Numbered from the stretch's first letter, positions 11,864 through 23,675 are shown. The stretch is 64,000 nucleotides of DNA from Diphasiastrum complanatum (GCA_029204225.1 CM055100.1:20719589-20783588); one strand, 5' to 3'. Notes: generated from the letters alone by a model not told the origin. Translations and numbers: made by a program.

Positions 11864-14800
11864 GTGGATCTCGTGTACAATGCATTGTGTGGCATTGCAG
11901 AATCCTATCAGATGTTTGTGAGTGGAATAGCATCAAGAAAAATATTGCCAACTTTTGACGAGCTCATAGGAATCTTGATGCAGAAAGTGCAACGGCGAGA
12001 AATGGTGAAAGCTAGACATCAAAATACTGACGATCAGGCACTTGCAACACGCCAAAAACAAGGCAAGGGCAAGGCAAAAAGAAATCTAAGCAGCAATTTG
12101 CCAAGACTTAGGAGGATGAGGGATCTTCCAGTAAGACCAAGAAGAAAGACAAATGCTTCCATTGTGGTAAAAAGGGCCATTGGAAGAGTGAATGTCGTAA
12201 ATTCCTGGCAGAACAAGGCAAGGGGAAATCAAAGCAAGCAGGTAACCTTGTCGATGAGGGTGAGATTGAAGACTCTAGCATCTTCATATTTGCATTGTCA
12301 TCTAATCAAGATGATCAAGCATGGTATATTGACTCGGGAGCCACAAGACACATGACATGTAACAAGAATTGGTTCAGTAGCTTGAAAGTGTTGGATAATG
12401 GAATGTCCGTTTCACAAGCAAATGGTGAGGTGTGCAAGATCAAGGGGATAGGCATCGTTTCAATCCAACTACCTGATGGCAAAAGCAAAATGATCAGGGA
12501 GGTACTTTACGTACCAGGTTTGTAGAAAAATCTACTTTCTGTTGGAGTCATTACTGATCAAAAGTTGAAAGTAGAATTTGCCCATGATCGTTGCTTTGTG
12601 AAGGATGTGAACCAAAAGTTCAAAGTTATTGTGGATGGAGTAAGGGATCCCAATACAAAATTGTACAGGTTGAATGCTACAATCAAGGGGCAACATGGAC
12701 TTGTATCGTCCATTCCATCGCAAACTGAGTTGTGGCATAAGAGGCTTGGTCACTTGAACTTGGGAAGCCTCAGTTTGATGAGGAAATTGGAGATGGTAAC
12801 AGGATTGCCTACTATAGAAGACCACTTGAAATCGATGTGCGAATCATGTGTATATGGGAAGCAACATCGAGAGAAGTTCAATAAAGGTGGTGTTGCAAGA
12901 GCAAAGAACATCCTGGATTTAATCCACACAGATTTATGGGGGCCTATGATGACCATGTCCTTAGGTAAAGCCTTCTATTTCATGACCTCTATTGATGATA
13001 TGTCACGTAAGACGTGGATCTACTTGGAAATCAGATGCATTTGACAATTTCAAGAGCTTCAAAGCATTTTTCGAAAATCAGACATGTAGGAAGATCAAAG
13101 TCCTAAGATCAGATAGTGGAGGTGAGTACAAGTCTAATGACTTCAATGATCTTTGTGATCAATGTGGGATTAAAAGACAATTTACGCAAGATCATACTCC
13201 TGCTCTCAATGGTGTAACTGAGTGCAAGAATCGTACGATTGTGGAAAGTGCCAGATCTATGCTAGCTGAGATGAAACTACCAAAAGATTTTTGGTCAGAA
13301 GCATGCAGTACGACAGTCTATCTTCAAAATAGAAGTCCTACCATTGCCATAACAAAGATAACACCCGAGGAAGCATTCATGAAGAATAAGCCAAAGGTGA
13401 ACCACTTGCGAATCTTTGGATGTAAGGCCTTTGTACACATTCCTAAGGAAGAGAGACGTAAACTTGATGTGAAAGCTATCAAGTGTATATTCCTAGGATA
13501 TGATGAACGTGTGAAGGTCTATATATGTTTTGATCCAGTGAAAAACAAAATCCATGTAAGTCGTGATGTTATCTTTGATGAATCCAAGATGTATGAAGAT
13601 GAGGATGCTGAGAAGATAGACACATCCAGTGGGAAAGATGGTATAGTGACGATACCTTCTGATGATGATTCATTCATTGACCTTCCAAGTGATGAACATG
13701 AGGATATATCTCAAGATACTACTACTCAACCTCAAGAGACAAGTTAGAGAGGTAGAGACAAACCTTTTGGTGCAAGAAGGATTGAAGTTGCAGGTGACAA
13801 ATGCAAGGAGAAGGATGTACCGTGGGATACATTTTCACTAGGAAGCCGATCACCTGACAGGAAGCTCCCTAAGTGGTTTGAGAGATTGTTGGAGAGCTGC
13901 GACATGGATGACTTTCCAGGATCATCTAGCCAGGGAGAGCTACGAAGATCAACAAGAGAGAAGACACAATCTGAAAGGTATGAAGCAAATTATGCTCTCT
14001 TATCTAGCATTATTCAAAGCAAAGGACCTTCGACTTATGGTGAGCGAAGGATGATGACATTTGGGTCAAGGCCATGGGAGAGGAGATGGAGTCAATTGCT
14101 AAGCATAGCACATGGGACTTAGTAGAACCACCAATTGATAAGAAACCTATTGGTTGCAAATGGATATACATGACTAAGTACCATGCAGATGGAAGTATAA
14201 CAAAGCACAAGACAAGATTGGTGATCAAAGGGTGTGCACAAAGTAAAGGCATCAACTATGAGGAGACCTTTGCACCGGTATGTAAGTGGAATACTCTACG
14301 TCTACTTGTTGCTTTAGCTCCACATTTTGGTTGGCCTTTGCATTAGATGGATGTGAAATCTGCTTTTCTAAATGGTGAGTTAAAGAAGAGGTGTTCATGG
14401 ATCAACTTGAAGGCTTTGTAACGAAGGGACATGAAAACAAAGTATGTCGTTTGAAGATAGCACTTTATGGTCTTAAACAGGCACCACATGCATGGTATAG
14501 CAGGATTGATGCCTACTTTCGTTCAAAGGGGATGGTGAGAACACATTCTGAGATGGTGTTTGCATCTCAAATTGTGTTTGCATCTCAAATTGTGTGTAGA
14601 TGCTGATTTTTCTACATTGGTAAAATTGATAGTGTATTTCTCTTTCTAACCAAAGATCATTCAAGTAGATTGGATCTTAAGGATTTGAAATCTTTCACAC
14701 CGATCACCTGACAAGAAGCTCCCTAAGTGGTTTGAGAGATTGATGGAGAGCCGCGATATAGATGCTTTCCAAGATCATCTAACCAGGGAGAGCTACGAAG

Positions 14801-16406
14801 ATCAACAAGAGAGAAGATACTACCTGAAAGGTATGAAGCAAATTATGCTCTGTTATCCAGCATTATTCAAAGCAAATAACCTTCGACTTATGGTGAAGCG
14901 AAGGATGATGACATTTGGATCAAAGCCATGGGAGAGGAGATGGAGTCAATTGCTAAGCATAGCACATGAGACTTAGTAGAACCACCAGTTGGCAAGAAAC
15001 CCATTGGTTGCAAATGGGTATATAGAACTAAGTACCATGCAGATGGAAGCATAGCAAAGCACAAAGCAAGATTGGTGATCAAAGAGTACGCACAAAATAA
15101 AGGCATTGATTATGACGAGACCTTTGCGCCGGTGTGTAAGTGGAATACTCTACGTCTACTTATTGCTTTAGCTTCATATTTTGGTTGGCCTTTGCATCAG
15201 ATGGATGTGAAATCTGCTTTTCTAAATGGTGAGTTAGAAGAAGAAGTGTTCATGGATCAACCTGAAGGCTTTGTAATGAAAGGACAGGAAAATAAAGTAT
15301 GTCGCTTGAAGAAAGCGCTTTATGGTCTTAAACAAGCACCACGTGCGTGGTATAGCAAGATTGATGCCTACTTTCGTTCAAAGGGGATGGTGAGAACACA
15401 TTCTGATCCAAATCTATATGTCTTATGCTTTGATGGTATGGTTGCTTTGATTGCTCTTTATGTTGATGACTTGATTATTATGGGAAATAATCAAGAGATG
15501 ACAGATATGATCAAGAAAGACCTCATGGAACAATTCGAGATGACAGATCTCAATCTGATGCATTATTGCCTTGGAGTAGAAGTGTGGCAAAAGGACACGA
15601 AGTGGGTTTAACACAAGTGAAGTATGTCAAAGAGTTGCTGCACATGCTTAGGTTGCAAGATTGCAAACCAGCGAATACTCCTATTGAACCAGGTAAAAGG
15701 CTTTCTACTTGATGAGTTACAGTCATTTGATGCTACACTATATAGGCAGTTAGTAGGGAGCTTGATTTACCTTACCACGACTAGACAAGATATATGCTAT
15801 GTTGTTGGCATTGTAAGTCAGTTTATTGCAGCACCTACAGAAACGCATTGGAAGGTAGCTAAACGCATTTTGCATTATGTGAAAGGCACTTCAGATTATG
15901 GCTTGATTTACAAGAAGCATGATGGTTTACCTGAGTTGTGTGGCTATGTGGATGCGGATTGGGGAGGTGACTATGATGATCGTAGATCCACCACAGGGTA
16001 TGTATTCTAGTTTTGTGGTAGTTGCTTTTTCTGGTCTAGTAAGAAACAAAGTACGATTGCTCTTTTCACCACAGAAGCAGAGTATAAGGCAATGTGTAGT
16101 GCAACACAAGAAGCTATATGGTTGAGACAAATCTTGGAAGAAGTTGGCATGAAACAGAAAAATCCCACGACATTACATAGCGATAGTCAGAGTGGCATTC
16201 AGCTAGCAAAGAATCCAATGTTCCATGCGAGAACTAAACACATTGAGATTCAGTATCACTTTATACGTGAGAGGCTGCTGAGTCGTGAAATTCATGTTGT
16301 TCATTGTAGCACAAAGGAACAACTAGCTGATATTTTCACTAAGCCACTTGTTGGAGAAACGTTTGATAAATTTAGTTCAAAGCTTTATGTACTTAAAGTT
16401 TGTTGA
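11864..16406 (+). pseudogene. copia gag-pol polyprotein, broken
   Basis: Domains in order: gag end with coiled segment (11864-12050); CCHC zinc knuckle CFHCGKKGHWKSEC (12151-12198); protease WYIDSGATRHMT (12322-12357); integrase HHCC finger (about 12735-12870) and core with HTDLWGP near 12925 and RSDSGGEYKS near 13110; a long acidic linker (13560-13745); reverse transcriptase 14074-15610 with YVDD near 15460; RNase H with YVDADWGGD near 15943, TEAEYKA near 16070 and the typical C-terminal HIEIQYHFIRE (about 16240). Frames change near 12120 and 13015, and stop codons break gag, integrase, RT and RNase H. The first part of RT is present twice. The polyprotein can no longer be made intact, although the main catalytic motifs survive. 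Confidence 0.88.
13846..15405 (+). repeat. Internal direct duplication within copia RT
   Basis: Segment 13846-14551 and segment 14700-15405 are near copies (start CCGATCACCTGACA, end AGAACACATTCTGA), offset by 854 bp. Each carries the end of the linker and the first part of RT. The 148-bp spacer (14552-14699) is unrelated to pol and begins with a doubled TTTGCATCTCAAATTGTG word. The downstream copy reads on into the YVDD half of RT. Confidence 0.85.
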
Positions 16407-16418
16407 CTTTAAAGCTAT

Positions 16419-16642
16419 GTATATAAGGATCAGTTAGCCTCGCCATGAGGCAAGTCGACGAGACACACATCCCGTCAACGACAACCTGGGTCATGCATGG
16501 GTTGCCTGAGCGAACAACTATATGTGCAGTGTAATTTCATTTTGAGAAATATAGCTGCTATGTGAGCTTGTTGTGGAGAGTGTTTTCTGTTTGTGTTACT
16601 GTGTAGCATGATCTGTGTTCCTCTTTGAAGAAAATTCTAAGT
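16419..16642 (+). repeat. copia 3' LTR
   Basis: Partner of the 5' LTR at 10619. It follows the RNase H stop after a short untranslated stretch. Confidence 0.85.
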
Positions 16643-17600
16643 AAATCATGGAGTACAATCCGATTGTCGAAAATTCTGCTCTACTTCACAAACTAGTGGA
16701 TATGACCATACTATTGACAATGATCTATTTGGGATAATTTTTTAATATGGATCATCTGAGTGGGATAACACTGATACAAAATTCAAATACCAATACAACA
16801 ACGAGCTTTTCGATAATGAAATTGGTAATAACATTGCTTCAATGAAGTCAATTTTAAGAGATACATCCCAAGATCTAAAGCAAATTTGTATTGGACTACC
16901 AACCAATGAATCTAATATGGAATTAACAGAAGGAGTTGGTGCAAAATCCTTGAATATTCATGTGTTAGAGGATGTCATCAATCCTCATGTTGGCACGAGA
17001 ACTAAATTCAAAATTGTCAAATTCTTTGTGTACAGATGACCAAAAAGATCCCTACACTACATGAGATTTGGTAAATCCGAATATGGAATGCATGGCTTTA
17101 TTAAATGCAATGGAATTTCAAAATGAGGTCAAGGTCCTTCATTATGAAGCGGTACAAAAGGCAACAACAATACCGGATGCAAGGACAAAAAAATGTGCAT
17201 TTGGAATTGGATAGCCTATCCAATCAAGAGAGATATTGGGGAAGAAGACTATCAAATATCCTATTGCTTGGATCATGTCAACCCATGCCGAACTAATGCA
17301 ACTTGAGGCTTTCCTGTGTTTCATCAATCTCTTCTTCAGTGATCTTATCAAATCAATGGGATCAGTTGTACATCAAAGGATTTTTACGATTAATTCTCAT
17401 TGCAACCTTGTTCTACGATAATAAGCAGAGGCAGCAAAATTTGATGAATGGTACATGACTACTGACAAGAACAATACAAGAACATATGTTTCTTACTGAA
17501 GGTGGCCAAATATTCTTCGACTACTGCTAAAGGATTCATGAAGCATGGCACTCAACAAAGAGCTACATGGTCTTCATTTTTTAGGGCAAAAATGCTTTAA
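16643..17600 (+). pseudogene. Continuation of the acidic element after the copia insertion
   Basis: The sequence again codes for Asp/Asn-rich protein (EWDNTDTKFKYQYNNEL and on to MKSILRDTSQDLKQICIGL, ending at 17036), then an open stretch from 17086 (MECMALLNAMEFQNEVKVLH) with a stop and frame change near 17210. This matches the style of 8853-10550, so the copia element split a single unit. No known enzyme motif. Confidence 0.35.
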
Positions 17601-17867
17601 GTAGGGGGAGTGTCATGTGCTGCATGTAATTAGCCCATGAGGCCATTAGTGAATTGCCAAATATGGCCATGGAGCTAAATTAGCTAAGAACTAGTCATTA
17701 AGATAGTTAATAAAGTGGCTCGAACAACCTCGCTATATTTGTGAATAGAGGAGTTGTAATAATGGTTGTAAGGTCCAATTTAGCCAATTAAGGCCCCAAA
17801 CTTGTAATAGAAGCACAAATGACCACTATAAATAGTTAAGGTCGTGCTAAATTTGGAGGCTATTGTT
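17600..17867 (+). mobile_element. Polypurine tract and truncated 3' LTR
   Basis: AGTAGGGGGAG is followed at 17611 by TGTCATGTGC, the normal junction of a polypurine tract with an LTR starting in TG. The LTR includes a TATAAATAG-like promoter motif near 17828 and is cut off near 17868, where gypsy pol sequence starts. The matching 5' LTR was not found upstream of 8853. Confidence 0.45.
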
Positions 17868-19465
17868 CATTTTGTTTGTGGTGGTGTATTTGGACGACAT
17901 ATTAATTTATAGTCCGGACCCTTGAGGAGCATGAAGAGCATCTTTGTATTGTCTTGGATCTTCTAAGACAAGAAAAAAGCTCTATGCTAAGGAGTCGAAA
18001 TGTGAGTTCTTCCAAACTAAACTCAAATACTTGGGCCATGTCATATCTGATAAAGGTCTTGAAATCGATTATGACAAAGTCCGTATAATGAAAATGGTTG
18101 AAATTTCAGACAATCCGCGATGTGAAATCCTTTTTAGGTTTGAGAAGATTCTTTCATAGGTTCATTTTGGACTATGCCTTAATAGCATTGTCCTTGACAA
18201 ACGTTCTTAAGGGGCTGAAGAAAAAATGTAGCCGCAGAAAAAGTCCATTGATAACATGGACTGATGAAATGAATGAGAGTTTTGAGACTCTCAAGCATTG
18301 TGTTTCTACGGCTCCAATTTTACACATTGTCCATCCTAACCAACCCTTTGTGGTTGATACGGATGCTAGCTTTGTTGTAGGAGCAATCCTTTATCAGGAT
18401 GGTAGACCAGTTGCTTTTGAAAGCAAGAAACTGGATCCTGCTCAAACAAGGTATTCTACCTATGAGAAGGAGCTTTTTGCAATCATTCACGCGTTAAAAA
18501 TCTGGAGGCATTATCCTTATGGTGCCAAATTTATGGTGATGATTGATCACCAATCTCTTAAGTATATTTGTGATGCCAAGGACCTTCGTGGCTGTAAGGC
18601 TAGATGGTCGGAACTCATTTAGGAGTTTGTGTTTGACATTAAGTATCATAAAGGTACGTCGAACTGTGTTGCCAATGCCTTGAGTCGGATGGGAGAAATG
18701 TCATGACAACCCTTGTGTTGGTCACCAGACATATAAAGGACACTTGACCTTGTTAGGCAAAATTTCTTTTAGCCAAAGATGAAAGATCATGTTGAGGCAT
18801 ACGTTGGTTGGCAAAATCATCAAGGTAAATTGTTTCCTGAAAAGAGAAAATACAAAGTAAACTCCAATATAAAATCTGACATTACAGATCGACTAGTACA
18901 GTTTCGGTCGGACTCAAAGGTCTCAAGGTGCAGGCTGTAGTAGATTTCTTACAAGATATGCAAGAAATGCTGCTAGTGGCCAAGGAAACCATGAAAACGG
19001 CTTAGGATAGAGCTCAGTTTTATGCTAACCGCGGTCGCTCACCTCAGGGATATTGAGGTTGAAACATGGGTGTATCTTAAAATCCCTAAGGATTCAAAGG
19101 TACTTCAGACGAGAAAATGCCATAAGCTTTCTCATAAGATTGTAAAGTCAACCCGATCGCTTATAAGCTAGATCTTCCTATTGGGGTTGGGATTCATTCT
19201 GTTTTTTATGTAAGTCATTTAAAGGAACGTAATTCCGAAAGGTGAACTAGTTGAGTTAGATGATCTGTCTACCTTTCTTCCTAACGTACCTGAAAAAGAG
19301 GTTGACGTTCGTCATCACCAATTGAGAAACTGTTTGGTTTCTGAATTTCTTGTATGTTGGAATGGCAAGTTAGATGATGAGGACACTTGGGAGAGAGAAG
19401 ACTATTTAAGACTGAACTTCCCTGGTTTGCTCCCATTAGGAGAAGATTCTTAAAGGGGGAGGGAA
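17868..19465 (+). pseudogene. Ty3/gypsy pol fragment: RT end, RNase H, chromodomain
   Basis: Starts abruptly in RT just before VYLDDILIYS (about 17885-17914). A one-base shift follows; then YLGHVISDKGLEIDYDKV (18028-18081) and, after another shift, RNase H (18098-18622) with [38 protein letters not shown] and ALSRM. Most of the integrase is missing. At 19281-19450 a chromodomain-like end reads VDVRHHQLRN.. then FLVCWNGKLDDEDTWEREDY. The purine tract AAAGGGGGAGGGAA (19452-19465) closes the coding part. It belongs to the same family as the elements at 38.6 and 44.2 kb and is dead by truncation, shifts and deletion. Confidence 0.85.
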
Positions 19466-19981
19466 TGTTACGTACCCATAAGGGCATGCAACATGAAACT
19501 TGAGGTGACGGTCTCAGTTATGAGATGGAACGTTAATATGGAGCTATAGGTATTTGGGTGCCACATGTCAATGTCTTATTGGCATGCGGTGACTCGTTGT
19601 TATGGACCCGCGTCACTGTGCACAACTACCACATGTCTTTGATTATGCGTGACTCTTATGGATGGAGGTGATCCACCTGGACTATGTATATAGAGGTGGA
19701 TCTCCATGAGCTTGTCATTCATTCTCTCCTGGAGAATGAAGATCTCTTCCACTGGTGGTCAGGTCAGGACGATTATCTAGGCCTCATAATGTAGGTAGGC
19801 GAGAGTCGAGGGTAAGGCATGGTGGTATGGGACACCATGGCTTACAGGAGATCCAAGCTTGCTTAATGGTGGTCTATAGCTCCAGTGCCTCTATAGTTGG
19901 CCTCTATGGTTGGGTGATAACGTAGCGTTCGTCACTTGATTGTGCTTTAACAATAACCAGAATGACGATGAGGATTCTAAT
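19466..19981 (+). repeat. gypsy family LTR (3' copy)
   Basis: Starts TGTTACGTACCCATAAGG directly after the purine tract. It shares with 38636-38978 and 41585-42802 the words CTATGTATATAGAGGTGGAT, ATGGTGGTCTATAGCTCC and GGTATGGGACAC in the same order. Length about 516 bp fits the 526 bp calculated for the copy at 41585. The 3' limit is approximate. Confidence 0.75.
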
Positions 19982-20500
19982 TAAATGTCACTTACAAAAA
20001 TTTTTAGGCCCTTCGATACACCTCTCATAGTATTATGCACCAATTCGATGTCTCTAATTGGTTCTCTGATTGCCACGAGTTGGTCTCTCAACTCTTTGAT
20101 CCTGGTGAAGAAGGATCTCACCATTTCACCTTCTTCCATCCTAATAGTGTTCAATTTTGACTTCAAGAACATGGCTTGAGCTGGATGCAAGTTTGAATTT
20201 GCGCTCTAAAAGCGTCTCAAGCTCCTCTGGCTCTCGTGGCATCACTAATATGGGTGATCACATGATCCTTCATTGAGAGATTGATCAAAGATAATGCTCT
20301 CTATGCCTTTTTGTCAAAGGCCCTCATGTCTCTAGGAGTGGTATTTGGCCTCAATTCTATGCTTGCAACAATGTCCCATAGCTCCTCCATTAGTATACTC
20401 TCCATTTTGAACTTCAAGATGTTGTAGTTGGAAACCCCATCGAGTTTACTTGTGTCGCCCAAAATTGTTACATTGATGTTGGCCATTTTCAAATCGCGTA
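19982..20500 (-). pseudogene. copia gag fragment
   Basis: On the - strand, 20492-20301 reads MANINVTILGDTSKLDGVSN..., ELWDIVASIELRP, and 20190-19981 reads KSKLNTIRMEEGEMVRSFFT then RIKELRDQLVAIREPIRDIE, the UBN2/gag pattern of plant copia elements (gag N-terminus, then L-KL-I-M-EG-S-F-KEL). A stop and a frame change split the parts. The upstream sequence TTTTGATATCACAG near 20550 could be a decayed primer-binding site. No pol. Confidence 0.65.
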
Positions 20501-20754
20501 AAACTGCACCTCTAGGCTAAAAGGAGTATGTCGAGGCCAACTGTGATATCAAAAGTAAAAAATAATCATTTGCAAGCTGCCTTACCATGCCACCCGCCGC
20601 TTTGCCGCCAAATTGGAAGCCAAGTCGGTCTCGCTTTCCAAAATGCTCCTTATCACGAACTCACAACTTCGTGCCCTATAAAGTGGTGAAGTCGAATTTG
20701 ACGTGCTTCGAACACTTTCTCCGGACAATCACTTTGTTTTGTTGTATCGTACTT

Positions 20755-21365
20755 GCAAGTACTACAACAACACTGGCCACGATTTGTGACATGTTCTGCG
20801 ACGTGAATCGCGAGCTTATTTTTTTTTTAATTCGTCGCGGACGTCGAAAAAACATATCGCTATAAGGTCGTCGGATTCCGACGACTTTAAAAAATGTCGC
20901 ATTCTGACAAGCACAACGTGCCGGCTGAAACGTATTTTTTCGATGACGGAAACCCGATCTGACATGGACGTCGCAATGTGACGTCTGACGTGGACGTCGC
21001 ATTGTGACGTCCTACATGGACGTCGCATTGAGACGTTGCAAACGCTCTAACGTGGATGTCGCATTGCGATGTCCTACGTGGACGTCGCATTGAGACGTTG
21101 CAAACGCTCTGATGTGGATGTCGCATTGCGACGTCTCGGAATTCAGTCGGATTCTGACATCTGTAAACACAGAATGATGCCAAAATTTCACCGACGGATG
21201 TCCGACGCCCATCGGACGTCCATCCGACGTATGCTTGGACGTCCGAATCCGACGTTCCATAAAGTTGTTGGAATCCGACGTGTGTTAATAGAATGATCAA
21301 TAAAAATGTTCGACGTGTGTCTGATGTCTATCCGACGCGTTAGGACGTCGGATTCTGACATCCCA
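20755..21365. repeat. Palindrome-rich block built on GACGTCGCATTG and GTCGGATTCCGAC
   Basis: The block contains GTCGTCGGATTCCGACGAC (20868-20886), six GACGTCGCATTG-type units at 20963-21137 and further GGATTCTGAC / GAATCCGACG words up to 21360. Between 21013 and 21137 a composite unit of about 62-63 bp is present twice. Such short self-complementary arrays are typical of subterminal regions of plant CACTA elements, and an En/Spm-like protein remnant lies 0.9 kb away. No CACTA terminus was identified, so that link is inference. Confidence 0.6.
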
Positions 21366-22206
21366 AATTAGGTAAAAAAAATAAAAAATGCGTAAAAAAC
21401 AGCACGCTCATTTTTATCGGGCTATTCTTGGAGTTGACTTCTTGGAGAAGCGATGTTCGTGAATTGTTTTTAAAACAATATTTTTGAGTTGCATTCAACA
21501 TTTGGATCAAACAACAAACTAAGCATGAGGTACTTTTCATTCTTAAACTACTTTTCATTTTATATTTTATTGCATCACTTCATGTTCATTATGAATAACA
21601 ATACTTTATTGCATTGCTTTGTGCACATCATAAATTTTATTTAGATTTTTAGATATGATATTGATTGCTGTTTTGAAATCTGACATTGCACATGGTTTTA
21701 ATTTCTTAGTTGGTTATTACGTCAATCCACATCCCTAAATTTGACATTGCAATTTTTGAAAAAAAGAATATTGCACATATAAAAGCAATGGCAATATAGC
21801 ACGATCATTTGCAATAATAATATTTTCATAATATGAATCAATGTATTATAAAATTTGTGCTTTAATGTCGCACGAGTCTTTCTAAATCTAACATCAACTA
21901 AAATTTATAAACCTAATCTACTCGTTGTCGTCGTGACGTCCAGTCTGCATGAACACAAGCAAACAAACTACATTAATATTTAATGCTTAATCGTATTAAA
22001 TTAAATAAAATTGACGTCATGATACAAACCACATTAGTATGAATACAAAAACTAGTACTTACAGACGTCCACAGTCCGCCAACTATCCATGCATTCAATT
22101 TAAGTTGAAATTAATTTAGGGCTACGTTGAAGCAGCTAGTCATAATGCATATTAAAAAATAAAAGCATATGAAATCAAAGATAAACTTTAAGAGTAGTGT
22201 AAGTTC
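21366..22206. other. AT-rich unassigned sequence
   Basis: No coding exon recognised. It probably belongs to the intron or interior of the CACTA-like unit. Confidence 0.3.
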
Positions 22207-22212
22207 ACTTAC

Positions 22213-22822
22213 CATGCTTGCTTGCAATCCCGCCTTTCCGCTCGAGCCCAACCTAGAATTGCCTATCCCATGCATCCTAGTGGCCACAACATCTTTCTGA
22301 ATCTTGTATTTATTTGGTGTTAGTTCATCCGCTTTTACACGGTTCCAATCATTTCTTGAACACCAGGAGGGCTTGGATTGCCCGTCCCTATAAGCTCGTC
22401 ATGCCATATCATGACGATGCCTAATCCATAAGCTTATATGCTTATGAATTTTCTTCTCCTCGAATTCCTCTTCTTGTTGGAATTCATCACAAAGGGTACC
22501 AATAACCTGTCATTTATCGGCGGCAGGTTGTTCGGACCATTTACTAAATAACCTGTCGCCAAAATGGCGCTGACATAAAGAATAGAGTCGGTCCAAAACC
22601 ACCCTCCCTTTTCTATTGACAATTATATTGCCTTGAGGATCCACGTCATAATAAAGATTTGTGGATGACTCTTCGGTGGGGGGCGGGAGCTGCGGCCGCT
22701 TGTGAGGGACCACCCTCATCTTGGCTAAGCATACTTTGCAGTTGTGTTTTCTGCTCAGGAGTTAATGATTTATATAAATTTTTTACAAATTCTCCCGAGC
22801 TTTCACCACTGCCTGACCCCGA
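22213..22822 (-). pseudogene. En/Spm (Ptta)-like transposon protein exon
   Basis: Starting at ATG 22822 the protein reads MSGSGSGESSGEFVKNLYKS.. with a polar, Gln-rich start. A one-base slip in a run of C (near 22680) moves the frame to DVDPQGNIIVNRKG, RLYSLCQRHFGDRLFSKWSE, then after a TGA HKHISLWIRHRHDMA, stop, and QSKPSWCSRNDWNRV, LTPNKYKIQKDV, ending at AGCATG before the donor GTAAGTG at 22212. The pattern (IxxxGR..W..C..HF...F..W, then KPSW...DW, then NK..) resembles the plant Ptta/En/Spm transposon protein family (Pfam Transposase_24), which accompanies CACTA elements. Family assignment is from pattern memory only. Two stops and one slip make it non-functional. Confidence 0.42.
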
Positions 22823-23015
22823 CATGAATACTACATTCATAAACATACAATGATTTTCAATTTAAAAGGGCTAAAAGATTTTAACCTTTCTAAACATAAG
22901 ATTTTGATCTCTAAATATTATATTTAGATTTTGATGTATTTTAAGAGATATCTTGGACTTTGTATGAAATTTAATGCTTTGGTTAAATAATAGTGGTTGT
23001 TATATACAAAACATA

Positions 23016-23160
23016 CATAAGTTCTCTTTCTTAGCCTTTTCCCGGGACATAGATTTATTAAATCTCTTTCTCTTCGGCTTCTTGAATTCCGATGCTGCTT
23101 GATCTAATTCGTCAAAATATTTTTCTTGGTCTGGACCATCTTCTTCCCTTCTTGGATTTC
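23016..23160 (-). pseudogene. Basic/acidic exon-like fragment upstream of the En/Spm-like exon
   Basis: On the - strand the frame reads PRREEDGPDQEKYFDELDQA then ASEFKKPKRKRFNKSMSREK, a charged segment with a nuclear-localisation-like KKPKRKR. It could be another exon of the CACTA-like unit or of an unrelated pseudogene. Confidence 0.25.
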
Positions 23161-23547
23161 AAAGTTATATACAAGTTGGCCAAGCCGGTTATGGAGCTAT
23201 GCCTTAGATGAAACTTCACACTGGTTGGAATTCAAGCCTCCACCATGTCACTTCATGGTGGTGAAATTAGAGCCTCCACACCTCTACAATTGAAGCTAAC
23301 AACTCTTTCCATACTACCCATAATGTGCAGTGTCCAATTTAACTTTTCATATTTTAAAAAGCATAAGAATGGAATCTGCATGTTTCCTCAAACATTGGTA
23401 TAATTAGCAATCGCATGTTTTCTCAAATCGGTATCGTAAAATATTTAACATCTCTCTATGCAATCATATATCAACCAACTTAAGAGTATACTTTTAAAAA
23501 ACCTAATGTTCTTTAATAAGAATGCAAGTTCCTTGACATAACTCAAG

Positions 23548-23675
23548 AGGTTTCCAAGCATGGCCCATGGTAGGGTAAGGTAGGGTTATAGGTTTCCAGA
23601 CCAATGGCCCAGCTTAGGGTAAGGTAGGGTTAGAGGTTTCCAGAGCACTGGCCCAGCTTAGGGTAAGGTAGGGTT
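23548..23675 (+). repeat. Three-copy tandem repeat (44-bp period) carrying TAGGGTT
   Basis: Three units each contain GGCCCA(T/G).., TAGGGTAAGGTAGGGTT, and the first two are followed by AGGTTTCCAGA. The reverse complement of TAGGGTT is AACCCTA, the core of the plant telo-box (AAACCCTA), common in promoters of translation-related genes; GGCCCA also matches the plant site-II motif. The array lies about 420-545 bp upstream of the RNL start at 24093. Promoter function is inference. Confidence 0.7.

Larger units (their letters stand above)
10619..16642 (+). mobile_element. Ty1/copia retrotransposon, complete outline, non-functional
   Basis: Two LTRs of about 220 bp (10619-10840, 16419-16642) flank a gag-pol region in the copia order: gag, protease, integrase, RT, RNase H. 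By eye the LTRs differ at roughly 20 of 220 positions, so the insertion is old. A primer-binding site follows the 5' LTR. The pol frame is broken by stops at 12523, 13042 and 13745 and others, and by an 854-bp-offset internal duplication. No clear 5-bp target duplication was found. The element interrupts the acidic gag-like unit, whose sequence style resumes on the far side. Confidence 0.9.

Noticed and set aside
20963-21137. Array that looks at first like a CRISPR or a satellite
   Set aside because: The intervening sequences are themselves repeats, units are palindromic, there are only six, and the DNA is plant nuclear.
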